The notes: a model not told the origin generated them from the letters alone. DNA of 64,000 nucleotides from Myxococcales bacterium (GCA_025359105.1 JANYHK010000079.1:1-64000), one strand, 5' to 3'. Positions 43,527-56,210 are shown, numbered from the stretch's first letter. Program-made: numbers and translations.

Positions 43527-46500
43527 GCGCAGAGGACGTCGAGCTCGGCACAGGCGCGCTCGAGCCCATCCTGCCGCCGGAGGGGATCGTTGCGGTGCGC
43601 CTCCGCGACGTGGCGGCCCGGGTGGCGGCCACCGCGACCGGGCGCGTGGACGTCGCCGGCGCGCACGGCTGCGCGACCTCCGCCGTCGCTGCCGCCATCG
43701 CGCGCGCCGGCGATCGGCCGCTCGTCGTCGTCACGGCCGACGTCGACGAGGCGCGCCGCGTCGCGACCGACGTGGGCTTCCTCCTCCGCGCGCGAGAGGA
43801 CGAGGAGACCGCGGAGGACACCGGCCAGGGCGACGTCCTCGTCTTCGCCGCGAGCGAGTCCTCGCCGTACGCCGACGTGAGCCCCGACCGGCGCGCCGCG
43901 ATGAGCCGCATGGCCACGCTCTTCCACCTCGCGAGCGGCTTGCCCTGGCGGGTTCTCGTCGTCTCGGCGGCGAGCCTCGTGCGCAAAGTGGTGCCGAGGG
44001 CGGTCGTCGTTCGCCACACCTCGCGCATCGTCGCCGAGGAGGAGCTCGACCGGGACGCGCTCATCCGGCGGCTCTCCGAGGCGGGCTACCTGCGCGCGCC
44101 GGTCGTGGAGGACCCAGGCTCCTTCGCCGTGCGCGGCGCGATCGTCGACGTGTGGCCGCCCAACGCCGAGCTCCCGGCGCGCGTCGAGCTCTACGGCGAC
44201 GTCGTCCTGTCGATCAAGCAATTCGATCCGTTCGAACAGAAGACGCTGAGCCGCGGCGACGCGGACAAGACCGGTGTCTTGCGCGAGCTTTGGCTCCCGC
44301 CCGCGCGAGAGGCGGTGCTGACGCGCGAGGCCGCACTCCGCGCGAAGGGTGTCGTGCAGCACCTGTGCGACGAGATCGATCTCCCGACGACGCGCGCGCG
44401 CGCCCTCGTCGACGACGTGGCGACCGCGCGCGCGTTCTTCGGCGCAGAAGGGTTCTTGCCCGCGTACTACGACGCGCTCGAGCCGCTCCTCGGCTACGTC
44501 GGCGCGCGCGCCGCCATCGCCCTCGACGATCCCGCCAAGGTCACGCGAGCGCTCCGCGCCGAGCTCTCGCGCGCGGACGACGACGCGGCGGCCAAGAAGG
44601 GCCAACCGCACTTCCCCACCGCCGCGTTCTTCGACGCCGAGGCCGACCTCGCGGGCGCCCTGGCCACCCGCGCGGTCGTCGCGATCCACGCGACGCCGGT
44701 GCTCGGCGCCGGCGAGCCAGGGACACTCGCGCAGTACGAGACGGCCACCGCCCCCCTCGACCTCGCCGCGCGCGATCACCAAGATCTCGAGCGCGCCGTG
44801 AAGGGCGCCCGCTCCACGAAGGGCAAGACCGGGACGCTCCTGCCCCTCGCGCTGCGCATCGCTCACTGGCGCGGGCACGGGCTCAAGGTCTTCGTGACCG
44901 CGCGCGCGCAGACGCAAGCGGAGCGCCTGACGACGCTGCTGCGACACCAGGGCGTCGCGTGCCGCGCGCGCCTCGGCGCGTTCGATCCGGCCTGGCTGGA
45001 CGAGCCGGCGTCGGAGGACGCCCAGGTGATCGTGGGCGCGCTGTCACGCGGCGTGCTGCTCCCCGCCGACGGGCTGGTCCTCGTCACCGAGGAGGAGGTC
45101 TTTGGCGGCCGCGCGCACCGCCGGCGCGAGCGCAAGGCGACGGACACCACCCGCCCCTTCCTCGAGGATCTCCGCTCGCTGAACGTCGGCGACCTCGTCG
45201 TCCACGTCGAGCACGGCATCGGCCGCTACCACGGGCTCGTGCACAAGCAGGTCGGCGGCTTCACCGTCGACTTGCTCGTCGTCGAGTACGCGAGCGGCGA
45301 CAAGCTCTACTTGCCGGTCTACCGCCTCAACCAGATCCAGAAGTACTCGGGCGGCGAGTCGGCGGAGCCCAAGCTCGATCGCCTCGGCGGGTCGACCTTC
45401 TCGAAGACCAAATCGCGCGTGAAGAAGGCCGTCCGCCAGATGGCCGACGAGCTCCTGCGCCTCTACGCGGAGCGACAAGCGCAGCCAGGCGACGCGCTCG
45501 ATCCCGCCGACGACGACTACCGCGCGTTCGAGGCGACGTTCCCCTTCGACGAGACACCCGACCAGGCCAAGGCCATCACCGACGTGAACAAGGACCTCGA
45601 GACGCCGCGGCCGATGGATCGCCTCGTCTGCGGCGACGTCGGCTTCGGCAAGACCGAGGTCGCTGTCCGCGCGGCGTTCCGCGTCGCGATGGCCGGCAAG
45701 CAGGTCGCGCTCCTCTGCCCGACGACGGTGCTGGCGCAGCAGCACTTCCGCGTGTTCGAGGCGCGGATGCACGGCTACCCGCTGACCTTGCGGGCGATGA
45801 GCCGCTTCCAGACGAAGAAGGAGCAGGACGAGACGCTCGGGCTCCTGAAGGACGGCAAGGTCGACGTCGTCATCGGCACCCACCGCCTCCTTTCGAAGGA
45901 CGTACACTTCAAGGACCTCGGCCTCCTCGTCGTCGACGAGGAGCAGCGCTTCGGCGTCGCGCACAAGGAGCGAATCAAGCAGCTGCGCACCGCCGTCGAC
46001 GTGCTCACGCTGACGGCGACGCCCATCCCGCGCACGCTGCAGATGGCGGTGAGCGGCCTGCGAGATCTGTCGCTCATCACGACCCCGCCTACCGACCGGC
46101 GCGCCGTGCGGACCATCGTGACCAGCTTCGACGAGCAGGTGGTCCGTGAGGCGATCGGCCGCGAGCTGTCGCGCGGCGGGCAGGTCTTCTACGTATACAA
46201 CCGCATCGACGGTCTGTACGAGCGCGCGCAGCGGCTGGCGCAGCTCGTGCCCGAGGCGCGCATCTGCGTCGGCCACGGGCAGATGACGCTCAAGGGCGGC
46301 GGCCGAGACGACACCCAAGGCACGCTGGAGAAGACGATGGTCGACTTCATCGAGGGCCGGTACGACATCCTCGTCGCGACGGCGATCATCGAGAGCGGAC
46401 TCGACATCCCGCGCGCCAACACGATGATCATCGATCGCGCCGACATGTTCGGCCTGGCGCAGCTCTACCAGCTGCGCGGGCGCGTCGGCCGCAGCAAGGA

Positions 46501-47209
46501 GCGCGCGTACTGTTACCTCGTGGTGCCTCCGCCAAACGCGATGAGCGACGACGCGCGCGCCCGCATCGACGCGCTGGAGCGCCACACCGAGCTCGGCAGC
46601 GGCTTCAAGATCGCCAGCCTCGACCTCGAGCTCCGCGGGGCCGGCGATCTCCTGGGCGGCGAGCAGAGCGGCAACGTCGCGAGCGTCGGCTTCGATCTGT
46701 TCTGCCAGATGCTCGAGGAGGCCGTCCACGAGATGCGCGGCGAGCCGGTCGTGCACGACGTCGACACCGAGCTGTCGTTCGACGTCCCCGCGCTCTTGCC
46801 CGACGAATACGTCGGCGACGTGGGCGTGCGCCTCTCCTTGTACAAGCGCCTCGCGAGCGCGACGGACGAGGCGATGGTCGCCGACCTGGCCCTCGAGATG
46901 GAGAACCGCTTCGGCCCACCGCCCGAAGACGCGCGGCGCCTGGTGCAGCTCATGAGCCTCAAGACCGAGCTGCGCCGGCTGAAGGCGCTGGGCTGCGAGG
47001 CCAACGCGCGCAACGTCACGCTGCACCTGCGCGAGGACACGCCGCTCGATCCTGCGAAGATCATGACGCTGGTGCGCGCCAAAAACAGCCCGTACCGCCT
47101 CACGCCGGACATGCGCCTCGGCCGCCGCTTCGACGGCGAGGGCAACGGTCTCACGAACGCGGAGACCGTGCTCGCCGAGCTGGCGAAGTGCATGAAGGAC
47201 GGCGCATGA
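43517..47209 (+). CDS. mfd: Transcription-repair coupling factor Mfd
   Basis: A 1230-residue DNA translocase. UvrB-like homology lies in the first 350 residues ([28 protein letters not shown]). The RNA-polymerase-interacting domain begins [19 protein letters not shown]. The helicase core has [17 protein letters not shown] (Walker A), VVDEEQRFG (DEEQ box), [10 protein letters not shown] and [16 protein letters not shown]. The C-terminal TRCF domain is present ([20 protein letters not shown]). It removes stalled RNA polymerase and recruits UvrA. Start GTG at 43517. It is coupled to lipoprotein genes at both ends. Confidence 0.97.
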   Translation: MSLSAEDVELGTGALEPILPPEGIVAVRLRDVAARVAATATGRVDVAGAHGCATSAVAAAIARAGDRPLVVVTADVDEARRVATDVGFLLRAREDEETAEDTGQGDVLVFAASESSPYADVSPDRRAAMSRMATLFHLASGLPWRVLVVSAASLVRKVVPRAVVVRHTSRIVAEEELDRDALIRRLSEAGYLRAPVVEDPGSFAVRGAIVDVWPPNAELPARVELYGDVVLSIKQFDPFEQKTLSRGDADKTGVLRELWLPPAREAVLTREAALRAKGVVQHLCDEIDLPTTRARALVDDVATARAFFGAEGFLPAYYDALEPLLGYVGARAAIALDDPAKVTRALRAELSRADDDAAAKKGQPHFPTAAFFDAEADLAGALATRAVVAIHATPVLGAGEPGTLAQYETATAPLDLAARDHQDLERAVKGARSTKGKTGTLLPLALRIAHWRGHGLKVFVTARAQTQAERLTTLLRHQGVACRARLGAFDPAWLDEPASEDAQVIVGALSRGVLLPADGLVLVTEEEVFGGRAHRRRERKATDTTRPFLEDLRSLNVGDLVVHVEHGIGRYHGLVHKQVGGFTVDLLVVEYASGDKLYLPVYRLNQIQKYSGGESAEPKLDRLGGSTFSKTKSRVKKAVRQMADELLRLYAERQAQPGDALDPADDDYRAFEATFPFDETPDQAKAITDVNKDLETPRPMDRLVCGDVGFGKTEVAVRAAFRVAMAGKQVALLCPTTVLAQQHFRVFEARMHGYPLTLRAMSRFQTKKEQDETLGLLKDGKVDVVIGTHRLLSKDVHFKDLGLLVVDEEQRFGVAHKERIKQLRTAVDVLTLTATPIPRTLQMAVSGLRDLSLITTPPTDRRAVRTIVTSFDEQVVREAIGRELSRGGQVFYVYNRIDGLYERAQRLAQLVPEARICVGHGQMTLKGGGRDDTQGTLEKTMVDFIEGRYDILVATAIIESGLDIPRANTMIIDRADMFGLAQLYQLRGRVGRSKERAYCYLVVPPPNAMSDDARARIDALERHTELGSGFKIASLDLELRGAGDLLGGEQSGNVASVGFDLFCQMLEEAVHEMRGEPVVHDVDTELSFDVPALLPDEYVGDVGVRLSLYKRLASATDEAMVADLALEMENRFGPPPEDARRLVQLMSLKTELRRLKALGCEANARNVTLHLREDTPLDPAKIMTLVRAKNSPYRLTPDMRLGRRFDGEGNGLTNAETVLAELAKCMKDGA

Positions 47210-48300
47210 GGCGACGGAGCGCGCAAGGCGTCGCGATCCTCGCGGTCGCCGCGGGCACCTCGGGCTTTGCGCTCGCGGCGTGCTCTCTGGGCGGCGGGAT
47301 CTCGCAGGCTCCGCCGCCGGTGATCGCTCCGCCACCGTCGCCGGGACCTCCCGCGGCAGGCCCCCCACCACCAGGTCCCGCGTGCGGCAACGGGAAGCGC
47401 CTCCGGGTTCACTTCTACGACGTCGGGCAGGCGCTCGCTGCGCTGGTCGATCTGCCGGACGGCCGTCACGTGCTCGTCGACACCGGAGACAGCCCCGCTC
47501 GGTCGGGCTGCGGCGAGGTGTGTGCGACGAAGCACAACGCACTCCTGGCCAAGCTCCGCGCAGACTTGCACGGCGCGCCGATCGATCTGCTCTGGGTCAC
47601 TCACCAGCACTCCGACCACATCGGCGGCGCGCCGGAGGTGCTCGCCGCCTTCAAGGTGGGCGCGTACGTCGACAACGGCAAGGACGAGCGCAAGGCGGAG
47701 GTGCGGCTCGCGCATCGCGCGGCCGAGCAGCACGGCGCGCGCGTCGGGACCGTGGACCCGGCGCACGCGGAGGCGCCGCTCGAGGCCACGAGCGAGCTCC
47801 GCATCACGCCGGTCGTCCCGGCCACGTGGCCGCCGTCGTGCGCCCACGACGCGAACGCCTGCTCGATCCTGCTGCGCATCGACTACTGCGCTTCGAGCGT
47901 CCTCTTCACGGGCGACGCCGAGCACGACGAAGAGTCTCGCCTCACCACGCTGGCGCCGGTCACGCTCCTGCAGGTCGGCCACCACGGAAGCGACACGTCG
48001 ACGACGCCGGCGTTCCTGTCGCGCGCGAAGCCCCGCTACGCCGTCATCTCCGCCGGGCGCCCCGACGAGGGGCTCAACGCAGACTACTGCCACCCGCGCG
48101 CGCTCGTCGTCGAACGGCTCACGCGGGTCCTCGGTGGGCCGGGGCGGCAGACGCTGCGCGCCTTCGACGGCACGCGCTGCGCGGGGGCGCAGCCATCGGA
48201 GTGGCGCGACGCAGCCACGAGCGACCGCATGTGGGCGACAGCGCGCGACGGCGACGTCGTGGTGTCGACCGGCGGCGACGGCGTTTTCGTGCGGGATTGA
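47206..48300 (+). CDS. Lipoprotein metallo-beta-lactamase-fold hydrolase, ComEC C-terminal-like
   Basis: A 364-residue lipoprotein (signal ending GFALAACSLG). A Pro-rich linker leads to an MBL domain with VHFYDVGQALAALVDLPDGR, the zinc motif THQHSDHIGG, FTGDAEHDEE and VGHHGSDTSTTPAFL, followed by YAVISAG. This is the pattern of the ComEC/Rec2 hydrolase domain, here detached from the channel domain and anchored as a lipoprotein. It may be a periplasmic nuclease or phosphodiesterase. Its ATG overlaps the mfd stop by 4 nt. Confidence 0.88.
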   Translation: MRRRSAQGVAILAVAAGTSGFALAACSLGGGISQAPPPVIAPPPSPGPPAAGPPPPGPACGNGKRLRVHFYDVGQALAALVDLPDGRHVLVDTGDSPARSGCGEVCATKHNALLAKLRADLHGAPIDLLWVTHQHSDHIGGAPEVLAAFKVGAYVDNGKDERKAEVRLAHRAAEQHGARVGTVDPAHAEAPLEATSELRITPVVPATWPPSCAHDANACSILLRIDYCASSVLFTGDAEHDEESRLTTLAPVTLLQVGHHGSDTSTTPAFLSRAKPRYAVISAGRPDEGLNADYCHPRALVVERLTRVLGGPGRQTLRAFDGTRCAGAQPSEWRDAATSDRMWATARDGDVVVSTGGDGVFVRD

Positions 48301-48320
48301 CGGGGCCGCGGAGGGACGAT

Positions 48321-50717
48321 TCAGGTGCTCTTGGTGCCGGTCGGCGTCGTGAGCGCAAGGAGCACCTCGCTCGCGCGCGCCCGCACCTTCTCGCGGGTCG
48401 CCTCGAATCGCGGGTCGCCGTGCAACCGCACCAACGGCGGGCAGTGATCGAGCCAGAAGATGTCGAAGAGCCCCGCCCGCTCCGCGTCCGCGAGAGCTTC
48501 GAGCGCCCCGTCGGTGTCGCCCGTGTAGGCGAGGATCTCGGCCTTGAGCTGCCGGAAGAACGCCCGGCGACGGAGCGCGCGACCGCAGTCCGCCCGCGTG
48601 TCGAGCTCGCGGAGAGACTCGAGGGACGCCTTCTTCGTCACGCACACCGAGAGCATCGCGACGACGGCGTCCTTGATGGAAAACGAGGACTGGGCCACGT
48701 GCGCGAGCAGGTCCGCAGCGACCTTCACATCGCCCTTCCAGAGCACGACGCGCCACCTCGAGATCCAGTAGAGGTTCGTCAGTGCGCCCTCCGGGAGCCT
48801 GCCGAAGATCCGGTCGGCCTCCTCCCACCTGCCCTGCAGCGCGCGAATGCGCCCGCACTCGTAGCGGACCCCCTCGAGTCCCGGCTCGAGCGACATCGCG
48901 AGTTGGCCGCGCGCGACGCCCTCGTCGGGGTGCCCGACCTCGGCCAGGAGCCGGCCGTAGAGCTCGTTTCCGTCGGGGCTTCGGGGCGAGAGCTCCATGG
49001 CGCGACGCAGCTCGCGCGCCCCGGCGACCGTCTCCCCGATGTTGATGCGTACACTGGCGATCGCGACGTGCGCCTCGCCGCGACCTGGCGCAATCTCGAG
49101 GGAGCGCGCGGCCACGCGGAGCGCCTCGTCCACAGCGTCGTCGGCGAGCTCGTCGAACGCGAACCTGCGGCAGAGGGCGATCGCCAGCGCGTTCAGGATG
49201 TCGGGAGAGGACGGCGCACGCAGCAGCGCCTGCTCGAGGAACGTCACCGCGCGGTTGTTCGAGTCGCGCCACATCTGGTGGTATTCGAAGCGCGCGCGCA
49301 AAAATAGGTCCATCGCCACCGGATCGATCTCGGCCTCACGCGACGGCGCCTGCCACGTGAGCACGAGGGCCTCGCAGAGCGCGCTCGCCACCTCGTCGCC
49401 GATCTTCAAGATGTCGGCCACGGGTCGCTCGAAGCGCTTGGCCCAGAGCTGGAACCCATCGCCTACGCTGACGACGTGCACGCTCACACGGAGGAGCTCG
49501 CCGACGCGCCGCACCGAGCCGTCGGCCACCACCTGCACCTCGAGCTCGCGCCCGACCTCGCGCGGATCGCGCTCGGTCCCGCGAAAGCGCCAGACTGCGC
49601 CGCGCGAGCGCACGCGCAGCCCCTTGCCCACGCTGAGCGTGTCGATGAGATCGTCGGTGAGGCCGTCGGCCAGGTAGTCGTCCTCTGCCGGCCCCGCGTT
49701 GCGGAGCGGGAGGACCGCGAGGGTCTTCGCGCCCAGCGCCGGCGCGGCGGGGGCAGCGGGAGGCGCGCCGCTGCGGGCCACGAGCGTGGGCGATGACGGC
49801 ACGTAGGTGGTGGCGGGGAGCGTCAACGCGGTGAAGGCCTCGGCGACGGCATCGGCCGACGGGTAGCGATCCTCGCGACGCCGGGCCATGCACTTGACGA
49901 CGATCTGCGCGACGGCCTCCGGGATGTCCGGCCTGCGCTCGCGCGGGTCCGGCGGAGGACTCACGAGGCGCGTCGCGGCGAGCTGGTAAATCGACTCGCC
50001 GAGCCACGCGCGCTCGCCGGTCAAGAGCTCGAACACGAGCGCCCCGAGCGCGTAGATGTCTGCGCGCGCGTCGACGTCCTTGGCCCCTTCGACCTGCTCG
50101 GGCGCCATGTAGGCGGGGGTGCCGATGGGCAGGCCTTGCGTCTTCAGGGCATCGCCGTCGGACGGCCGCGCGATCCCGAAGTCGGTGATGACGACGCGCC
50201 CGTCCCTGGCAACGAGCACGTTCTCCGGCTTGAGATCACGATGAACGACGCCGGCCGCGTGCGCCGCCGCGAGCCCTGCGCAGAGCTCCGCGACGAGCTT
50301 CCCGACACGCGGGAGCTTCATCGCCCCTTCGCGCGCGATGACGAAGGCCAGCGGCTCGCCGACGACGAGCTCCATCGTAAGGAATTTGTTCCCGGCGTCC
50401 TCGCCGATGTCGAACATGCGCGCGACGTTGCGGTGGGTGACCCTGCGCGCCAGCTTCACCTCTTGCCGGAAGCGCGCGAGGGCGGCCGGCGTGTTCACGA
50501 GGGCGGGACTGAGGATCTTGAGCGCCACGGCCTCGTCGAGCTCGCGGTCGCGCGCGCGGTAGACGGTGCCCATCCCGCCCGTTCCGAGCAGCGCCTCGAT
50601 TTCGTAGCGCTGCGCGAGCACGGTCCGCGAGAGCGCAGGCGCGAACTCGGTCTTGGGCCCGTCGGCGACCAACGTGGGCGCCCCGCCGAGCGCGTCGTCG
50701 GACTTCCCCTCACTCAT
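48321..50717 (-). CDS. Ser/Thr kinase fused to a TolB-like/FlgO-like domain and TPR array
   Basis: A 798-residue cytoplasmic-looking kinase without an obvious transmembrane helix. The kinase has LLGTGGMGTVYRARD, HRDLKPENV, DFGIARPS and APEQVEG. Residues about 340-480 carry LAVLPLRNAGPAEDDYLADG, then LTDDLIDTLSVGKGLRVRSR and DGFQLWAKRFERPVADILKI. This domain occurs next to adenylate cyclases and winged-helix regulators and probably forms a periplasmic-TolB-like fold. The last 300 residues are TPR-like helices. Such multidomain kinases likely read protein partners. Start ATG at 50717; the frame upstream is not protein-like. Confidence 0.88.
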   Translation of the reverse strand: MSEGKSDDALGGAPTLVADGPKTEFAPALSRTVLAQRYEIEALLGTGGMGTVYRARDRELDEAVALKILSPALVNTPAALARFRQEVKLARRVTHRNVARMFDIGEDAGNKFLTMELVVGEPLAFVIAREGAMKLPRVGKLVAELCAGLAAAHAAGVVHRDLKPENVLVARDGRVVITDFGIARPSDGDALKTQGLPIGTPAYMAPEQVEGAKDVDARADIYALGALVFELLTGERAWLGESIYQLAATRLVSPPPDPRERRPDIPEAVAQIVVKCMARRREDRYPSADAVAEAFTALTLPATTYVPSSPTLVARSGAPPAAPAAPALGAKTLAVLPLRNAGPAEDDYLADGLTDDLIDTLSVGKGLRVRSRGAVWRFRGTERDPREVGRELEVQVVADGSVRRVGELLRVSVHVVSVGDGFQLWAKRFERPVADILKIGDEVASALCEALVLTWQAPSREAEIDPVAMDLFLRARFEYHQMWRDSNNRAVTFLEQALLRAPSSPDILNALAIALCRRFAFDELADDAVDEALRVAARSLEIAPGRGEAHVAIASVRINIGETVAGARELRRAMELSPRSPDGNELYGRLLAEVGHPDEGVARGQLAMSLEPGLEGVRYECGRIRALQGRWEEADRIFGRLPEGALTNLYWISRWRVVLWKGDVKVAADLLAHVAQSSFSIKDAVVAMLSVCVTKKASLESLRELDTRADCGRALRRRAFFRQLKAEILAYTGDTDGALEALADAERAGLFDIFWLDHCPPLVRLHGDPRFEATREKVRARASEVLLALTTPTGTKST

Positions 50718-50764
50718 CCAGAAAGGAGCATATACCGCGCGGCTGCGCAGCGCCCCAGACGCGT

Positions 50765-52549
<1,785 letters not shown>

Positions 52550-52705
52550 CGAGGTCCGTAGCTTCTCACAGCTTGCTGCTGGCACCCAAGCGCCGGGGCA
52601 GTCTGCCGTGCTTCTGACCTTTAGACGGAGCTCCCCGGTTTTTGGTCTTCCTTCAGGTCGATTTACGAGGGATTCCCGAGAGCTTCACGTGCCGCGGGCA
52701 CGAGC

Positions 52706-55384
52706 TCATCGGCCTCGATCGCCGAGCGAACGCAGCGATTCCCAGTTCTGGTGGGAGAGGCCGGGCTGATCGTCGGGCTCGGAGAAATCCCAGCCCTCGG
52801 CCTCCTTGGCCCCGGTGGTTCCGGCGGGATTGCACGAAAGGTCGGTGAATTTGCGCGGCACGTAGGTGAACGGGTCGTAGTCCGGCGTCGACGTGAAGAG
52901 ATCGAGCGGCAGCGGCGCGTTCGCCACGGTCGCGCTCCAGTAGGGGCGCCCGAACACGTGGGCGAAGATCTTGTGCACGCTCGCGATGTCGTAGTGCGCC
53001 TTGCCCACGTAGCCCCGCTTCACCCACGGCGAGGCGAACAGCGCGATCGTGCGGTGCAGATCGACGTGATCCGCGCCGGTGTTCGGATCGTCCTCGACGA
53101 CGACGACGAGGGAGTCCTTCCAGATCGGCGAGTGGCTGATGCCGTCGAGGAGCATGCCGGTCGCTTCGTCGTTCGTCGCAATCGCGGCTGCCGGGTTCGG
53201 GCGCCCCGCCGACTGCCCCCACGCGTGATCGTTCACGAGCCACACGTACGTGAACTGCGGGAGATCGCAGGCCGCGCGCGCACGGGCCGCGAGGTAGCAG
53301 GCGCCCAGCGTGTCGGGGATCGTCGAGTCCGTCGTGCCGCCCGGCCATTGCGTGTCGCGGTAGGGGATCGCGTAGAGATCGCCCATGTTCTGCACCGTGA
53401 CGTTGCCCGCCTTGAGCACGTCGAAGATGTTCCCCTCCATCGCCGTCGTGTTCGCGCCGACGCCCGCCGCCGAGCCGACGCCGAACTCGCCGCGGCCCCA
53501 GATGACCGTCCAGCGCCGCTCCTCGTAGTCGGTCGTGCGCCCCATCACCGTCCACGCGTGCCCCTGGATGGACTGCTCGGCGTCCGAGTAGAAGTTGTCG
53601 AGGTGGGAGAACTGCGTCGCCATCTTGCGCGCGTTCGGCCAGATGTCGTCCATGCGCCCCTGGGCCATGACGAGGCTGGGATCACCGTCGACGCCCGGGA
53701 GATCGCCGAAGAGATCGTCGAACGTCTTGTTCTCTCGGACGACGAAGAAGACGTGCTTGATCTTGGTGCTCGGGCCGTCCTCGGGCTTCGCGGGAAGGGG
53801 AAAATCGTAGGGCGCGCCGTTGCACTGGACCGTCGGATACCCCGCGATCTTCGCGGGAACGGAGGCCGCCTTGAACACCGTCGTCGCGGTCGCCAGCGCC
53901 GTCGCATCCATGAACGGAACGGCCTGCACGCTGCCCTTCATCAGATCGGCCACCTCGCCGTCGGTGAAGCCGCGGAGGTGCTTGTCGGGGCCGGTGCCGT
54001 GCCCCTTGCCGCTCGTGACGTAGAGCGTGCCGTCGGCGGGATCGACGACGACGCTGGTGGGCCACCACGCCGTCGCGAACGTGCCGGCGGGCGTGAGGGT
54101 CGGCGAGGCGCCCGTCAGATCCACGTCGAACGCCTCGACGCCGTTCAGGTCGGCGAGCGTCACGTAGAGGCGCTTGCGCGGCGCATCCCAGGCGACGGCG
54201 CTCGGACCGGCGCCGTGCGCCACCGCCGGATCCATGGCGACCGGCACCTCGAGCGCGACCTTGCCGGCCGGGCGATCGACGACGGACAGCGTGTCGCCGA
54301 GCGAGTTGGCGACGACGGCGTAGCGTGCGTCGAGGAAGGCGATCTCTTCCGGGGCCTTGCCGACGGGGATGATGCGGGCCTTCTTGGCCGCGACGTCGAG
54401 CTGCGCGAGGCGCATCACGTTGGGCTTGGCGAGCTCCACGGCGCCGATCCAGCACGTCGCGTACGCGGTGTTGCCGCTGGGATCGTTGGGATCGAAGCGC
54501 ACGGCGAAGATGTCGCTCGAGCCGACGTCGATGGCGCCGGTCTTTTGTCCATACGTCGCCTCGTCGAGGCTGAAGACGTAAACGTGGCTGTCCTTGCCCT
54601 CGCCGACGAGGAGCGTCTTGCCGTCGGCGGAGATATCGAGCCCCTGCCCCACCACGTCCTTCGGGAGCTTCACCGCGCGGGACGCGTTCTCGGTGAGCTT
54701 GCCGGTCGCGACGTCGAGATCGAACGCCAGGACCTTGGAGTCGGGCGCTCCGCCGGCGACGTAGATCGTCTTCGTCGTCGGGTGCACGGCGACGCCGTAG
54801 TTGATCGCCTTGGGGATCGGGTAGCGCACGTACGACGCGACGGGCTTGGCCGCGCCGCCGCGGAGCACCGTCGTGTCGACCACGCGCACGGCGTGCGTTC
54901 CGTAGCCGGCGTCGATGACGACGAGCCATTTGGTGCCCGGTACGAGCATGCTGGTCACCGGGAAGCCGCCGTCGACGTCGCTCTCGTCGAACACCCACTC
55001 GGTGCCGGCTGGGGTCAATCGGCGGCCGTCGGGCAGGACGACCGGCGTCCCGCCGAAGCTCGTCTTCGCGAGCGCGTCGCCCGTCGCCTCCGTCGCGACG
55101 CACACGCCGGCAGGTCCCGGCGTTTCCTTGCCGTCGTACGCGGGGCACGACGGACCGTGGGGGAGGCTCCCGTAGTCGGCGAGCGCCGGGCAGGTCCACG
55201 GTTTGTTCGCCTCGCCGCACGGCGCGCCCGACGCGCAGTCGAGCACGCACGACGGCGCGTCTTTGATCGACGAGATGAGGTCCGGCGGGTCGACGTAGTG
55301 CGGGCCGGAGGTGTCCTTCTTCGAGCCGCACGCCAGCGGCAAAAGGACAGCGGCGCCGAACGCGAGCGCCCAGAGACGCCTCAC
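52706..55384 (-). CDS. Exported beta-propeller plus phosphoesterase (acid phosphatase/phospholipase C-like) lipoprotein
   Basis: An 892-residue lipoprotein (signal ending AAVLLPLACGS). The first 500 residues form YVTN-like beta-propeller repeats (TKTIYVAGGAPDSKVLAFDL, YVFSLDEATYGQKTG, KRLYVTLADLNGVEAFDV). The last 380 residues are a phosphoesterase family domain: KHVFFVVRENKTFDDLFGDL near the start and VVVEDDPNTGADHVDLHRTI with the metal-binding Asp/His near the end. It should hydrolyse phospholipids or phosphate esters outside the cell. GTG start at 55384, overlapping the upstream gene stop by 4 nt (GTGA). Confidence 0.92.
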   Translation of the reverse strand: MRRLWALAFGAAVLLPLACGSKKDTSGPHYVDPPDLISSIKDAPSCVLDCASGAPCGEANKPWTCPALADYGSLPHGPSCPAYDGKETPGPAGVCVATEATGDALAKTSFGGTPVVLPDGRRLTPAGTEWVFDESDVDGGFPVTSMLVPGTKWLVVIDAGYGTHAVRVVDTTVLRGGAAKPVASYVRYPIPKAINYGVAVHPTTKTIYVAGGAPDSKVLAFDLDVATGKLTENASRAVKLPKDVVGQGLDISADGKTLLVGEGKDSHVYVFSLDEATYGQKTGAIDVGSSDIFAVRFDPNDPSGNTAYATCWIGAVELAKPNVMRLAQLDVAAKKARIIPVGKAPEEIAFLDARYAVVANSLGDTLSVVDRPAGKVALEVPVAMDPAVAHGAGPSAVAWDAPRKRLYVTLADLNGVEAFDVDLTGASPTLTPAGTFATAWWPTSVVVDPADGTLYVTSGKGHGTGPDKHLRGFTDGEVADLMKGSVQAVPFMDATALATATTVFKAASVPAKIAGYPTVQCNGAPYDFPLPAKPEDGPSTKIKHVFFVVRENKTFDDLFGDLPGVDGDPSLVMAQGRMDDIWPNARKMATQFSHLDNFYSDAEQSIQGHAWTVMGRTTDYEERRWTVIWGRGEFGVGSAAGVGANTTAMEGNIFDVLKAGNVTVQNMGDLYAIPYRDTQWPGGTTDSTIPDTLGACYLAARARAACDLPQFTYVWLVNDHAWGQSAGRPNPAAAIATNDEATGMLLDGISHSPIWKDSLVVVVEDDPNTGADHVDLHRTIALFASPWVKRGYVGKAHYDIASVHKIFAHVFGRPYWSATVANAPLPLDLFTSTPDYDPFTYVPRKFTDLSCNPAGTTGAKEAEGWDFSEPDDQPGLSHQNWESLRSLGDRGR

Positions 55385-55977
55385 GGCTGCCCCCCGTCTG
55401 CGGCCGTCGCGGCGGCGTCGGAGCCCTCGACCGGAGGCCACGGCAGCTCCCAGCGCTTGTCCGTCGCGCGGTCCCAGAGCTGCAGCTTCGTTCCGCGGCC
55501 CGTCGCCGGGAACAGCACGCCGATGCGCGTCACGAGGTTCTTGCCGAAGTACGGCACGGGACGAATTCCTCCGTCTCGCGGCTCGTCGCCGAGGAGCGGG
55601 AAGTCGAACCGCACGCGCTCGATCAGCGTCGGCCCCTCGAAGAGCTCGAGGGCGAAGCGGCCCATCGCGCGCGGCGTCTCCTGCGGTGTCGTCTGGTCGA
55701 GCTTGTGCACGCCCACAAGATACGCCTCACCTCTGGCCCACCGAAGGTCGAAGACCCACTGGGCGCGCTCGCGCATCGGCGCCGGATCGGGGGGGATTCG
55801 GGAAATGGGCGTACTGGCGTCCACGGCGGCGTCCTTGAGGTCGGGCGCCGACGCGGCGGGCGCGGCGGGCGCGGCGAAGGCAGCGCTGTCCACGATGGCG
55901 GCGCAGACGAACGAGGCGAGGCCGCCGACGAAGAGCCCCACGGCAGCGACGGCGAAGCGGAGGCGAAGCGCGGACAT
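55381..55977 (-). CDS. Exported protein partnered with the phosphoesterase
   Basis: A 198-residue protein with an N-terminal membrane or signal helix (LRLRFAVAAVGLFVGGLASFV) and a mature beta-rich domain of about 120 residues (RAMGRFALELFEGPTLIERV, RFDFPLLGDEPRDGGIRPVP, GRGTKLQLWDRATDKRWELP). No family is recognised. The overlap with the phosphoesterase gene makes it its likely chaperone, inhibitor or secretion partner. The start at 55977 is the ATG before the signal; the frame upstream is Arg/Pro-rich and not protein-like. Confidence 0.75.
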   Translation of the reverse strand: MSALRLRFAVAAVGLFVGGLASFVCAAIVDSAAFAAPAAPAASAPDLKDAAVDASTPISRIPPDPAPMRERAQWVFDLRWARGEAYLVGVHKLDQTTPQETPRAMGRFALELFEGPTLIERVRFDFPLLGDEPRDGGIRPVPYFGKNLVTRIGVLFPATGRGTKLQLWDRATDKRWELPWPPVEGSDAAATAADGGQP

Positions 55978-56152
55978 GCCTCGGTATCCCACGCCGGACG
56001 GGCGCCGCCAAGCCGGCCGCCACAGAGCGCGCGCGGCGGGGACGTTCGCCGGGGGCGGAGCGAGGAGCCACGCGGGGGCGCCCTGACGCCACGGGCCCAA
56101 ACGCCTCTGGCCCCCGCGGGGGCGTACGCCTAGATTCACGACCTGCGGGGCT

Positions 56153-56190
56153 CTTCCGCCGGAAGGTCGGTCTGCCCAAACCGGCGGAAG
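56153..56190 (+). promoter_or_regulatory. Perfect 10-bp inverted repeat in the leader of the hydrolase-transporter pair
   Basis: CTTCCGCCGG (56153-56162) and CCGGCGGAAG (56181-56190) flank an 18-nt loop and end 20 nt before the ATG at 56211. There is no T tract, so it is not a typical terminator. It could be an operator or an RNA element. Confidence 0.45.
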
Positions 56191-56210
56191 CTGGCCGATC
56201 GAGAAAGACC

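Noticed and set aside
45044-47542. 832-codon - strand ORF
   Set aside because: Antisense of mfd, which has all its helicase motifs.
52751-56086. 1111-codon + strand ORF
   Set aside because: Antisense of the phosphoesterase lipoprotein and its partner; composition dominated by Arg, Val and Asp.
56153-56190. Intrinsic terminator
   Set aside because: A strong stem but no T tract after it, and it lies upstream of a gene rather than after one.
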